DNA of 64,000 nucleotides from Acinetobacter colistiniresistens (GTDB lineage: Bacteria; Pseudomonadota; Gammaproteobacteria; Pseudomonadales; Moraxellaceae). Shown here one piece after another: positions 18,411 through 27,488 of this stretch; positions within the stretch are counted from its first letter, which is position 1; each line of letters starts with the position of its first letter. The stretch covers positions 62,001 through 126,000 of the forward strand of contig NZ_CP102099.1 of assembly GCF_024582815.1 (NCBI RefSeq), read 5' to 3'. A program made the translations under genes and the position numbers. The notes beneath the pieces are model-generated. The model was not told the DNA's origin and did no database searches. It saw nothing but the letters and a program-made list of their open reading frames with translations.

Positions 18411-20555
18411 ATGACAACTTCAGAAAATCCAACAAATAAACGGACTGTTCCTGCTGTTTCTATCAAAACTGCTTGCACAGGAGCATCAAACAAAGCGAAT
18501 GAACTAGGCATGCGACCTATGCAAGAACGTGCCTTTGAAAAACGTGGAGAACAATATCTTTTAATTAAATCTCCGCCAGCGTCAGGTAAATCACGTGCAT
18601 TGATGTTCATTGCCCTTGACAAGTTAGCCAATCAAGGTATTCAACAGGCTTTAATTGTTGTTCCTGAACGCTCTATTGGCAGTAGCTTCGCAGATGAAGA
18701 ACTGACTAAGTACGGTTTCTGGGCAGATTGGAAAGTGCAACCACACTGGAACTTGTGCAATGCTCCAAATGCTGACGATGAAAAAGTTGCTAAATCAAAG
18801 GTTAAGGCTGTCGGTGAATTCCTAGCGAGTGATGACAAAGCATTAGTTTGTACACATGCAACATTTCGTTTTGCAGTAGAAGAACTTGGGGTTGAAATTT
18901 TTGACAATCGACTAATTGCAATTGATGAATTCCACCATGTAAGCAGCAACCCTGATAATAAATTGGGTAATCAATTAAGCCAGTTTATTGAGCGTGATAA
19001 AGCTCATATTGTAGCAATGACAGGTTCATATTTCCGTGGAGATTCAGAGGCAGTACTCACCCCAACTGATGAAAATAAATTTGAGACTGTTACCTATACT
19101 TACTATGAGCAATTAAATGGTTATAGTTATTTAAAGGCACTGGATATTGGTTATTTCTTCTATACAGGAAAATATACCGATGCAGTCATGAAAGTATTAG
19201 ACTCTAGCCTAAAAACAATTATCCATATCCCAAACGTCAACTCCAAAGAAAGTACCAAAATTGGTAAACATCTTGAAGTTGAACATATCATGGATGAGCT
19301 AGGCACGTGGAAAGGCGTAGATGATGAGACAGGATTTCATTTAGTCGAAATCACAACCGAATTTGGGAACAAACGTACTTTAAAAGTTGCAGATCTTGTA
19401 GATGATAGTGATGCAGCTAAGCGTTCAAAAGTATTAACAGCACTCAAAGATCCAAAGCAACGTTTTAATCGTGACCATGTTGATATCATTATTGCATTAG
19501 GTATGGCCAAAGAAGGATTTGACTGGATCTGGTGTGAACATGCTCTCACTATTGGTTACCGCAGTAGTTTAACGGAGATTGTGCAAATTATTGGTCGTGC
19601 TACACGTGATGCCGAAGGTAAATATCGTGCCAAATTTACCAATTTAATTGCGGAACCAGATGCCTCAGAAAAACTGGTAGTTGAGGCTGTCAATGACATG
19701 CTAAAAGCAATTGCAGCGAGCCTATTGATGGAACAAGTACTTGCCCCTCGCTTTGAGTTTACACCTAAAAATCAAGGTGCTTTAGATGGCTTTGATTATG
19801 GTGAAGACGGTTACCAGAAAGGTAAAAATAATATAGGTATTAATGATAAAACTGGACAAGTCCATGTTGAAATCAATGGCCTTAAAAAACCTGAATCAGA
19901 AGAAGCTAATCGAATCTGTAAGGAGGATTTGAATGAGATCATCACAGCCTTTGTGCAGAATAAATCAGCAATCGAACGAGGCTTATTCGATCAAGAAAAT
20001 ATTGTTCCGGAAGAGCTAACACAATTAGCATTGGGTAAAATTGTTCAGGAAAAATACCCAGATCTAGAAGTTGAAGACCAGGAAGCAGTTCGTCAACATG
20101 CAATTGCCGCTTTCAACTTAATTCAACAAGCAAAGAAAGAACTTGAACAAGCACAGGAAACGCTTGGAGGTGCTACCCTTCAACCTATAGATCCTAATAA
20201 CAAACCTGAATCAAATTTAGCCTTTATTCAAGGCGTAAAGAGGTTTATAAACGTCAGAGATCTTGATATTGACTTAATCGATCATATCAATCCATTTGAA
20301 TCAGCTTATGCTGTACTTTCAAAAGCAATGGATGAGGCTACACTGCGTCAAGTCCAAGCTCACATTTCTGCTAAACGTATCAATCTAAGTCATGAAGAGG
20401 CAAAAGACTTGGCAATTCGTGCAGTTCAATTTAAAAAAGAACGTGGGCGTTTACCAGATATAAATTCTCATGATGCTTGGGAAAAAAGGATGGCCGAAGG
20501 CGTTGCAGCTTTTGCAAGATTCAAAGCTCAAGAAAAAGCAAAATCTGGTATTTGA
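18411..20555 (+). CDS. DEAD/DEAH-box helicase of the methyltransferase operon
   Basis: Superfamily 2 ATP-dependent helicase/translocase of 714 residues. The Q-like MRPMQERAF is at 34-42, Walker A SPPASGKS at 54-61, motif II DEFH at 172-175, and a motif III-like MTGSYFRGD at about 203-211. Motif VI QIIGRATRD is at about 392-400. The C-terminal ~300 residues are helical and contain coiled-coil-like Glu/Gln/Lys stretches. It starts 2 bp after the methyltransferase stop and is followed 16 bp later by a small gene and then a GIY-YIG nuclease gene. The arrangement suggests a restriction-like machine in which this protein moves along or remodels DNA. That role is inference. Confidence 0.9.
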   Translation: MTTSENPTNKRTVPAVSIKTACTGASNKANELGMRPMQERAFEKRGEQYLLIKSPPASGKSRALMFIALDKLANQGIQQALIVVPERSIGSSFADEELTKYGFWADWKVQPHWNLCNAPNADDEKVAKSKVKAVGEFLASDDKALVCTHATFRFAVEELGVEIFDNRLIAIDEFHHVSSNPDNKLGNQLSQFIERDKAHIVAMTGSYFRGDSEAVLTPTDENKFETVTYTYYEQLNGYSYLKALDIGYFFYTGKYTDAVMKVLDSSLKTIIHIPNVNSKESTKIGKHLEVEHIMDELGTWKGVDDETGFHLVEITTEFGNKRTLKVADLVDDSDAAKRSKVLTALKDPKQRFNRDHVDIIIALGMAKEGFDWIWCEHALTIGYRSSLTEIVQIIGRATRDAEGKYRAKFTNLIAEPDASEKLVVEAVNDMLKAIAASLLMEQVLAPRFEFTPKNQGALDGFDYGEDGYQKGKNNIGINDKTGQVHVEINGLKKPESEEANRICKEDLNEIITAFVQNKSAIERGLFDQENIVPEELTQLALGKIVQEKYPDLEVEDQEAVRQHAIAAFNLIQQAKKELEQAQETLGGATLQPIDPNNKPESNLAFIQGVKRFINVRDLDIDLIDHINPFESAYAVLSKAMDEATLRQVQAHISAKRINLSHEEAKDLAIRAVQFKKERGRLPDINSHDAWEKRMAEGVAAFARFKAQEKAKSGI

Positions 20556-20571
20556 GAACGGACAATAAGCA

Positions 20572-20844
20572 ATGAAACCTCTTTCAGATGAACAAATTTT
20601 AGATGAACTAGAAATCGAACTTGAGTTAAAATCTGTGAAAGTTCTAAGTCCATTAGAAGAACGCCTAATTTCTGGTTTTGAGGAAATTAATGTCTTCTAT
20701 GAAACTCATCAACGAATTCCATCTCTTAATGATGATGCTGATGTCTTTGAAAAATTATGTGCCTCTCGTCTTGGAAAAATTAAACAGAACTCTGCAATGA
20801 GTTCTGTTGTAGTCCATCTCGATAAATTCGAACTATTAGGTTAA
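20572..20844 (+). CDS. Small protein duplicating the N-terminal domain of the GIY-YIG nuclease
   Basis: A 90-residue acidic protein of unknown function. Its sequence mirrors residues ~1-80 of the next gene product. Both begin with a D(E/D)xxLxELxI(E/D)L segment, then share (E)ERLISGFEEI-x-x-FYE-x-x-QR(I/V)PS and D-x-(D/V)-FE-(K/R)-L-x-A-x-RL. It therefore looks like a stand-alone copy of a protein-interaction or DNA-binding module. It lies 16 bp after the helicase stop, with 14 bp to the nuclease start, so it is part of the operon. It could have arisen by partial tandem duplication. Function is unknown. Confidence 0.75.
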   Translation: MKPLSDEQILDELEIELELKSVKVLSPLEERLISGFEEINVFYETHQRIPSLNDDADVFEKLCASRLGKIKQNSAMSSVVVHLDKFELLG

Positions 20845-20858
20845 ACAAGGTAAATTTT

Positions 20859-22118
20859 ATGGCTGATATTTCTGATGATGATTTGCTATCAGAATTAGGT
20901 ATAGATTTAGCACCAGTAAAACAGATTACCTATACAGCCAAAGAAGAACGATTGATCTCTGGCTTCGAGGAAATTGTTAAATTTTACGAAAAAAATCAAA
21001 GAGTTCCTTCAAACTCAATTGATACTGATATTTTCGAACGACTTTATGCTGTCAGACTTGACCAGCTTAGGAAATTGCCTGAAGCCATATCTCTTCTAGA
21101 TGACTTTGATCAACATAATCTATTAAATAGTACTATTTCCGAACTATCTGATATGTCTGAATTAGAGGATAATAACTTACTTTCTGAATTAGGAATTGAA
21201 GTTGAAAGTGAAGATAATATTCTGATACTACAACATGTTAGATCACAAAAAGATCGAGAAGCAAATGAATTAACAGCAACTAGAAAAGCATGTGCAGACT
21301 TTGATGTATTCAAAGGGATATTTAATCAAATCTCCAAAGAGCTAGAAGGTGGACTACGGATTACAAAGCCATTTGGTAAAGATGCAAGTATCGAATTACA
21401 TGATTGGTTTATTGTAGATGGGCAAATTGTCTACATTGCAGAAATAGGTGAATATTTTAAGGCACCTAATGGCGAAAATGATGCACGGTTAAGAGCAATC
21501 TATTCAAATGGAACCGAAAGTAATTTGTTGATGCGGTCATTAAAAAAAGCTTTGAATACAGACAAAGCTGGTCGACGTATTTTAATAGCAAATAACTCAG
21601 GACCTCTATTCAGTTCAGGTAATTTGCCAGAACAAGACAATACTGATCTTGAAATTAAAAGCGGATCTATATATGTATTACGAAGCCTGTCTGATAATGA
21701 GTTTATTAAACAGAATCAACATGTATTACATAAAATTGGGGTAACCACTGGTAAAGTGGCTAAACGTATTAAAGAGGCCCGAAAAGACCCAACATATTTA
21801 CTTGCTGACGTAGAACTTGTTGCTACTTACTCTCTTCCTGAAAACATTGTACCTCAGAAATTAGAAAAGCTTATTCATAAAGTATTACAATTAGCTCAAC
21901 TTGATATGGTTATTGAAGATAGATTTGGAAACCCTGTCAAACCTCGTGAGTGGTTTCTTATACCATTAGGAGCAATTGATGAACTAATTCTAAAAATTAA
22001 AGAGGGAGATATAAATAATTTGACCTATCTCCCTCCCAAGGAGTATTTTCTAAATTTTAATATATTAATCAATAACCTTATTGATAGCTTCTATAGCCCC
22101 TTTAAATATTTCTTTTGA
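20859..22118 (+). CDS. GIY-YIG (T5orf172-type) nuclease family protein
   Basis: A 419-residue protein. The N-terminal module (about 1-80) matches the preceding small protein. The short peptide (D/N)LLSELGI occurs twice, at about residues 8-15 and 107-114, hinting at an internal duplication. The C-terminal domain, from about 268 to 395, has the GIY-YIG hallmarks: GSIYVL as the first strand, HKIGVTTGKVAKRI with the conserved arginine, and the later glutamate in KLEKLIHKVL. REWFLIP completes a T5orf172-like variant. It is a likely DNA endonuclease. Operon order with a methyltransferase and helicase suggests it supplies the cutting activity. The last ~20 codons overlap the convergent gene at 22065-22526. 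Confidence 0.85.
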   Translation: MADISDDDLLSELGIDLAPVKQITYTAKEERLISGFEEIVKFYEKNQRVPSNSIDTDIFERLYAVRLDQLRKLPEAISLLDDFDQHNLLNSTISELSDMSELEDNNLLSELGIEVESEDNILILQHVRSQKDREANELTATRKACADFDVFKGIFNQISKELEGGLRITKPFGKDASIELHDWFIVDGQIVYIAEIGEYFKAPNGENDARLRAIYSNGTESNLLMRSLKKALNTDKAGRRILIANNSGPLFSSGNLPEQDNTDLEIKSGSIYVLRSLSDNEFIKQNQHVLHKIGVTTGKVAKRIKEARKDPTYLLADVELVATYSLPENIVPQKLEKLIHKVLQLAQLDMVIEDRFGNPVKPREWFLIPLGAIDELILKIKEGDINNLTYLPPKEYFLNFNILINNLIDSFYSPFKYFF

Positions 22119-22526
22119 AAAGGTTAACTTCATGTGAGCATAAGTAATAGTTAAAGGATTCTGCTCATTTGTAGTTGATCTAAGTTCACTATGAGGTACA
22201 TCATATTGCCAACTTTCATTTAACGTACCAGATAGGTCATTTAATCGTATACCCATATGAATTTCTTTCTCTTTCATCATGATATGAGAATTTGCAGGAC
22301 TTTCAACCTCCAGATAAATATCACTATTGTTACTTTGTAATAGTACGCCCTTACTTTTATCTCCACCTATGCGAATAACAATATTACTTAAATTAGATCT
22401 AAAAGATTCATGAATATTAGGAAGATCCATATTTCCTAACTTACGACCATTAGGATTATGCATATTTAGTATCCACTCTTGTGCTTCAACATCAACAAAA
22501 TTTCTTATCAAAAGTTTAGTAAGCAA
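22065..22526 (-). CDS. Hypothetical protein, convergent to the nuclease gene
   Basis: Not recognised. About 153 residues, with mixed beta-like segments (VIRIGGDKSKGVLLQSN, IYLEVESPANSHIMMKE, LTITYAHMKLTFSKE), no membrane span and no signal peptide. The first start in frame is TTG at 22526. The frame remains open further upstream for about 20 codons without ATG, so the 5' end is uncertain and may be truncated. It overlaps the 3' end of the nuclease gene by 54 bp tail to tail. AT-rich composition fits the island. Confidence 0.5.
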   Translation of the reverse strand: MLTKLLIRNFVDVEAQEWILNMHNPNGRKLGNMDLPNIHESFRSNLSNIVIRIGGDKSKGVLLQSNNSDIYLEVESPANSHIMMKEKEIHMGIRLNDLSGTLNESWQYDVPHSELRSTTNEQNPLTITYAHMKLTFSKEIFKGAIEAINKVID

Positions 22527-23358
22527 CTTAAATTCAGATAGTTTTATATAAATATCTATTCTTTTCTTTGTTTGTATATTTTTTTATTTTTAATAAAAGA
22601 GTTGAGTAACATACAACATTATCATTTTCCAGACAAAAAGTCATAATAGGAAGATGAGATTCATCTTGTGAGTGAGTATAAAAATATACGGTTGTGTTGA
22701 ATCTAGAGCCAAATTAATTTTAGTAATTAATATTTGCACAAATCTCTCCTTATTAAATAATATAATAATAATCAATAAAAGTAACAATAATCTACTGCTA
22801 AATTTATTTCTTTATAAATATCCTATATGAAATAAGGTCATCAGAGCAGGTGCTATTAAAGTTGCAATTTGTCCTCCCTTTCATCTAATGAGAACATTAC
22901 TTATCTTTTCTCCTTCGAGATCAGTAAATGGCTGGTCGAGTTGACTTAAAAAATTGGCCTCTTCTCCTTCTCTAACCCTGTACGTAGATTCAGTCTAAGA
23001 TCATTAAAGAGTATTCGTACTAGTATGGTTCTGAGCTTTTGATTCAGCACCTTAGCACGCGATTGTTCATCAATGGGATGTTTCCCCCATCCATTTTTTG
23101 CCTTGAATTTGGCTGGTAATGGTAAATTGATCACGCCGTTCAGGTAGACGTTTTTCCATTCTTTTCAACGACTTTACCAATGCCGATACAGCCCAATAAG
23201 GGTGATGGCTTTTGATATCTCAGTCTTATCCAATATTCTGGTAAATCTGGAAGCGCCGTATCCCGACTTGAAGCCTAAGTAGCAGAGAATTTTTACTCTC
23301 TGCGCTTCAACAAGTATTTAAAATAAAATTAACCCAAAAACAAATACTTATTAATTTA
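22527..23358. other. Intergenic stretch with a gene remnant
   Basis: About 830 bp. 22527-22900 is very AT-rich with no gene I can support. 22900-23300 holds a decayed minus-strand coding remnant, listed separately. Confidence 0.5.
22940..23300 (-). pseudogene. Decayed minus-strand coding remnant
   Basis: The base composition here is less AT-rich than its surroundings. On the minus strand there are protein-like stretches in different frames: about 30 residues around TEISKAITLIGLYRHW near 23190-23290, then a frame change or stop, then YLNGVINLPLPAKFKAKNGW and KHPIDEQSRAKVLNQKLRTI over 23150-22946. This looks like one gene broken by frame changes. I do not recognise the family. It could be part of an older element. 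Confidence 0.4.
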
Positions 23359-23429
23359 AGACAAATATGTCTAAAAAATATTGACTCCACATTAGTAATA
23401 TGTTTTTATTGTTTTAGACAAATATGTCT
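23359..23429 (+). promoter_or_regulatory. Twin palindromic operators and promoter of the HTH-dynamin gene
   Basis: AGACAAATATGTCT occurs twice, at 23359-23372 and 23416-23429. Its arms AGACA/TGTCT are perfect inverted repeats. Between the copies lie TTGACT (23381-23386) and a -10-like TTTATT about 18 bp on. Two identical operators flanking a promoter directly upstream of a gene whose protein starts with an XRE-type HTH suggest autorepression. Confidence 0.65.
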
Positions 23430-23490
23430 CAACCCATGTAGCTATTTAGTATTTTTTAGCTATCTAGCGTTTTTAAAGAAGGTGATTCAT

Positions 23491-25763
23491 ATGAACAACG
23501 AAGATCATTACACTGAGGATTTAAATCAAAAACTAAAAAACTTCTTTATAAGAAATCGAGAAAATGCTGGTTTATCGCAATACGATGTTTCTGTGAGATC
23601 TGACGTTTTTGGTATAGGACAAGTTTTAGATCAAAGAACTGTGTCTAGAATTGAAAACTCTCCGCTCAATGCAGATGCTTTGAAGATAGCAGCTTACTTA
23701 ACAGCAATTGGTCTTGAGCCAACTAAATATTACGAGTATCTAATGGAACTTACGAAGTCTAACGACACTAACCTATCTTTGAACTTAAAAAAATCAAACT
23801 TACACAAAAAAGTCAAAAAGTTGACTTATAAAATCAATGACATTAAGCAAAGCATTGAGAAGTTTGATCATGCTTATTTAAAAGAAACCAACTTAGTTGA
23901 TAATTTGACAGCTCTAGAGCTATTTGTAAAAAGTTTTGATAAAAAACCTATTATTGGTTGCTTTGGGGCCTTCGATTCGGGTAAATCAACACTAATTAAT
24001 ACAATTATTCATAATCCAATCTTACCTACTCGTTATCAGCCAGCAACTTGTATTGTCAACTTGCTTATGCATACATCAGATCGTCCTGAAAGCATTAAGG
24101 CAGATGTATTAGTATTTAAAAAGGTTTTTACCTTACATGATTCATGATAATGAATTAATGGAAAAATATTTAGTAGAAGAAGGAGGCTATGTATTACTCG
24201 ATAAATTAGGACTACATAATTATGAGGATGAACTGAATAAAGAGAGCTTTATGGCCGTTGTATTCACTGATTCTGAAATCCTTAAGCATGTTTGGTTATT
24301 GGATACACCAGGAGATCTGAATAATGACGACGGGGATGATATCGAAAAAGCCCTTAGTTCTGTAGAGCTCGTAGATGGTGTTATTTTTGTATCAACTCAT
24401 ACTGGTTTCCTTAAAGATACCGACCTAGGGTATTCATCTAATATTATTCGTAATAAACCACCATTTAACCCTGAAAAACCTTTTGAGCATTTATTATTTA
24501 TACAGTCACATTGCCATTCTGAGCTTAAGCCAGAAGACGTGAAGTATGTTGGTAAAACTGCTTTCAAACGTGTTAAACGACAATTGGAAAATCTAATTTT
24601 TAATGATTGGATAGAAGATGGTTTTCTGAAAAATTTGCCTGAAAGTGATCAACTTAGTCAACGTGTACAGCCATTTTGGCGAGAAAATAATGAATATCGT
24701 TTAGATACTTTACAACAAGTCAGTCAGATGGCGAATTTTCTTTCTACCCAACAGGAAGAATCTACAGATCAAGAGTTTAAGAAAGTTAACGCTAAACTTA
24801 AAAGTTTAATTAAATCAAATGAAAAGGAATTACGTAACAAAAAAAAAGTTTCAATCGAACGTCAACAAGAAGCAGAAACCGCAAAAAAGCAGTTTGAAGC
24901 TAAACGTAAAGATTTATTGAAAGAAGTTGACACCTTGATTGAGCAAAGTATTAACTTCAGAAATAAAGATCTCAAAACTGTAGAAGCCTACCATGACAAT
25001 TTAGTATCAGTAGATTGGTTAGAAAAACTTATCGTGGATACTTATACCGATAAGAAAGAAGCACAATCTGAAATTGGTAGTTACATTGGACAATTAATCA
25101 GTGCAAAAATAGAGAATACACTTAAAAAAAGTGGAAAAACTTATAATAATGCAACTAATGATTTAATTGAAAAATGGCAAGCCGTTGTTCCACGTATTGC
25201 AGATACGGAAGTGGAGGATATCGAGGGTATCAATGTAGATTTTAATTTGTTTGATGCTAAAGCCGCTTTTATTGGTGGCTTAAGTGGCTTAGGGAGCTTA
25301 GGAGCTATGGCTTTATATGTATCTACTATTGCAAGTAATCTAGGGGCATACATCATTGTCGGTAAGGTCGCAGGAGTGTTAGCTTCACTTGGTTTAGTAG
25401 GTAATGTTACTGTGGTAACGTCTTTTGTCGCTGCAATTGGAGGACCTATTACTATCGGATTAGCAATAGCAACTGGGATTGGATTAGCAATTTATGGTTT
25501 CTTTGGTGGATCATGGCAAAAATCACTAGCTAAAAAACTAGCAGCAGCGATAAAAAGAGAATTTATTATCAAAAATTAATTCCAATGTCATTGATTATTG
25601 GGATAAAACAGCAAAAGCAACTAAAGCCGGCTTTGCTGGAATAGATCAAGATATTAACTCTTATAGTGATAAATTACTATTAGAGTCAAAGAATCACTAT
25701 GATCATGAAGAGCTCGACAAATGCATCCAACAGCTAAATTCTGTAATTAAACTTGTCGATTAG
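23491..25763 (+). pseudogene. XRE-HTH / dynamin-like GTPase fusion, two frameshifts
   Basis: The restored product is about 756 residues. An XRE-type HTH lies at about 12-85 (AGLSQYDVS, DQRTVSRIE). The dynamin-like GTPase has P-loop GAFDSGKST at 159-167, G2 threonine in QPATCIV and G3 LLDTPGD. A coiled coil over about 250-330 in the second frame and C-terminal glycine-rich hydrophobic segments that could bind membrane follow. A tail (SNVIDYWDKTAKATKAG to VIKLVD) lies in the third frame. The breaks fit +1 insertions in T5 (24125-24129) and A5 (25571-25575). The ATG at 23491 follows AAGAAGG. Bacterial dynamins act in membrane remodelling and some in phage resistance; a DNA-binding domain fused to one is unusual. 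A terminator follows. Confidence 0.85.
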
Positions 25764-25820
25764 TAATGCTTAATATAATTTGATTAAGTTCATTTCCAAA
25801 GAATGACGAAATAATTAAAA

Positions 25821-25854
25821 GCGGTGTTGATTTTTCGGTCAACACCTATTTTTG
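25821..25854 (+). terminator. Terminator after the dynamin-like gene
   Basis: Stem GGTGTTGA (25823-25830) pairs with TCAACACC (25839-25846) across an 8-base loop, followed by a T-rich tail. Confidence 0.85.
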
Positions 25855-25875
25855 TTTACAAATTTTGTTCTTATT

Positions 25876-27198
25876 TGGGACTGTTCTAAATTTTGTGTAA
25901 GTACTTAATTTTCATTTATCCTTCAGAGGATAATTACAAAAGGTACTTCACATGGATGAAGCAACAATCAAAAGTATGGCTGCCGAATTGGCTAAAGGTC
26001 TAAAAACACCAGAAGACTTAAACCAAATGACAGCAGTCTTTAAAAAATTCATGATTGAAACTGCACTCAATACTGAACTTTCAGACCATCTCGGTTATGA
26101 AAAGCATCAGTCCAGGAAAGGCTCAAATAGCCGTAATGGGTTTAGTTCTAAAACCATTACAACTCAAGATGGACAACTGGCTTTAGATATTCCCCGTGAT
26201 CGAGAAGGTTCATTTGAGCCACAAATTATCAAAAGCACCAAACACGCATCACCAGTATGGATGACCAAATCCTCTCACTGTATGCAAAAGGAATGACTAA
26301 TAGGGAAATTGTAGCCTTCTTCAAAGAAATGTACGATGCCGATGTCTCAGCATCTCTCATCAGCAAAGTTACCGATGCTGTGATTGAGCAAGTGACTGAG
26401 TGGCAAAATAGAGCCTTAGATAGCCTTTATCCTGTTGTCTATCTTGACTGTATTGTTGTCAAAGTCCGTCAGCACTCCAATGTGATTAACAAGTCCGTAT
26501 ACCTTGCTTTAGGCATCAATATGGATGGACAAAAAGAATTACTGGGTATGTGGATTGCTCAGACAGAAGGTGCCAAATTCTGGCTGTCAGTCATGACAGA
26601 GCTAAAAATCGAGGAGTACAGGATATTCTTGTTGCCTGTGTAGATGGATTAAAAGGCTTTCCTGACGCGATAGCCTCCGTTTACCCTCATACTGATATTC
26701 AACTGTGTATCGTGCATGTTGTACGCAATAGCCTGAGATTTGTAAGCTGGAAAGACTACAAGGCTGTTACCTCGGGTCTGAAAGCGATTTATCAGGCAAG
26801 TACAGAGGAAAATGCTTTAAAGTCCCTAGACATCTTCTGTGATCAATGGAATCACCAGTATCCCAAAATTGGAGAATCCTGGCGGGCCAATTGGGAAAAT
26901 ATCCGAACGATCTTTAGCTATCCAGCCGAAATACGTCATGCAATTTATACAACAAATGCGATTGAGTCGTTGAATAGCGTAATACGCCATTCAACGAAGA
27001 AGAGGAAAATCTTTTCATCTGATGACTCAGTAAAGAAGGTCATTTACTTAGCAACATCAAATGCTGCGAAGAAATGGACGATGCCAATTCAAAATTGGCG
27101 TTTAGCAATGAATTGGTTTACGATTCAGTTCGATGATCGATTAAAAGATCATTTATAAAAAATGGAACTTACACAAAATAATTTACAGGCTCAGTTCC
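25876..27198 (+). mobile_element. IS256-family insertion sequence, degenerate
   Basis: The left end GGGACTGTTCTAAATTTTGTG matches, in inverted orientation, the right end near 27163-27197. The shared core is TTTTGTGTAAGT, and the terminal GG(G/A)ACTG also matches. The transposase frame is broken in two places, so the copy is probably immobile. I find no clean 8-bp target duplication at the edges, so one flank may have been rearranged. Confidence 0.75.
25952..27158 (+). pseudogene. IS256-family transposase with two frameshifts
   Basis: DDE mutator-type transposase. It starts with MDEATIKSMAAELAKGLKTP, then SDHLGYEKHQ and SRNGFSSKTI. The first frame is lost after EPQIIK; the next frame resumes with KHQTRITSMDDQILSLYAKG. 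The second break follows MTELK and resumes with NRGVQDILVACVDGLKGFPDAI. The C-terminus AIYTTNAIESLNSVIR is the family signature. YLDCIVVKVR carries the first catalytic Asp and DILVACVDGL the second. Both breaks fit loss of one A from an A run (the AAAA before GCACC, and the AAAAA in CTAAAAATCG). Restored length is about 402 residues, as usual. Confidence 0.92.
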
Positions 27199-27488
27199 GC
27201 CCTATTGGTTCTCCTCCAAATTTTATCGTAGTCACACAAACCATTTATGACACCACTCGTTTAAAAGTAGTATCTGAAGTGAACGATGTCATTGATAAGG
27301 TTGAAATGGATAATCCGAACTGTAAGGTCGTTGGTGTAGAACCATATACAACTAAATTTCCGAGTGTTTCCTATTACGGGGCTGTATTTAAGCTTGTTTT
27401 AAAAGGCTGTACTGCAGAAGAAATCAAAGAGGTTTATCTGTATACCACGCATGGCAAGCTCACTTATCAAGCCATCGTCGAAGAATGA
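27199..27488 (+). pseudogene. 3' part of an unknown gene cut by the IS
   Basis: An open frame from ATG 27162 to 27488 encodes 108 residues, but its first ~12 codons lie in the IS right inverted repeat. The native part therefore starts around RPIGSPPNFIVVTQTIYDT. The rest (VSYYGAVFKLVLKGCTAEEI, VYLYTTHGKLTYQA) looks like a folded alpha/beta protein that I do not recognise. The host gene probably lost its 5' end when the IS inserted, or the IS now provides a start codon. Whether it is expressed is unknown. Confidence 0.5.
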
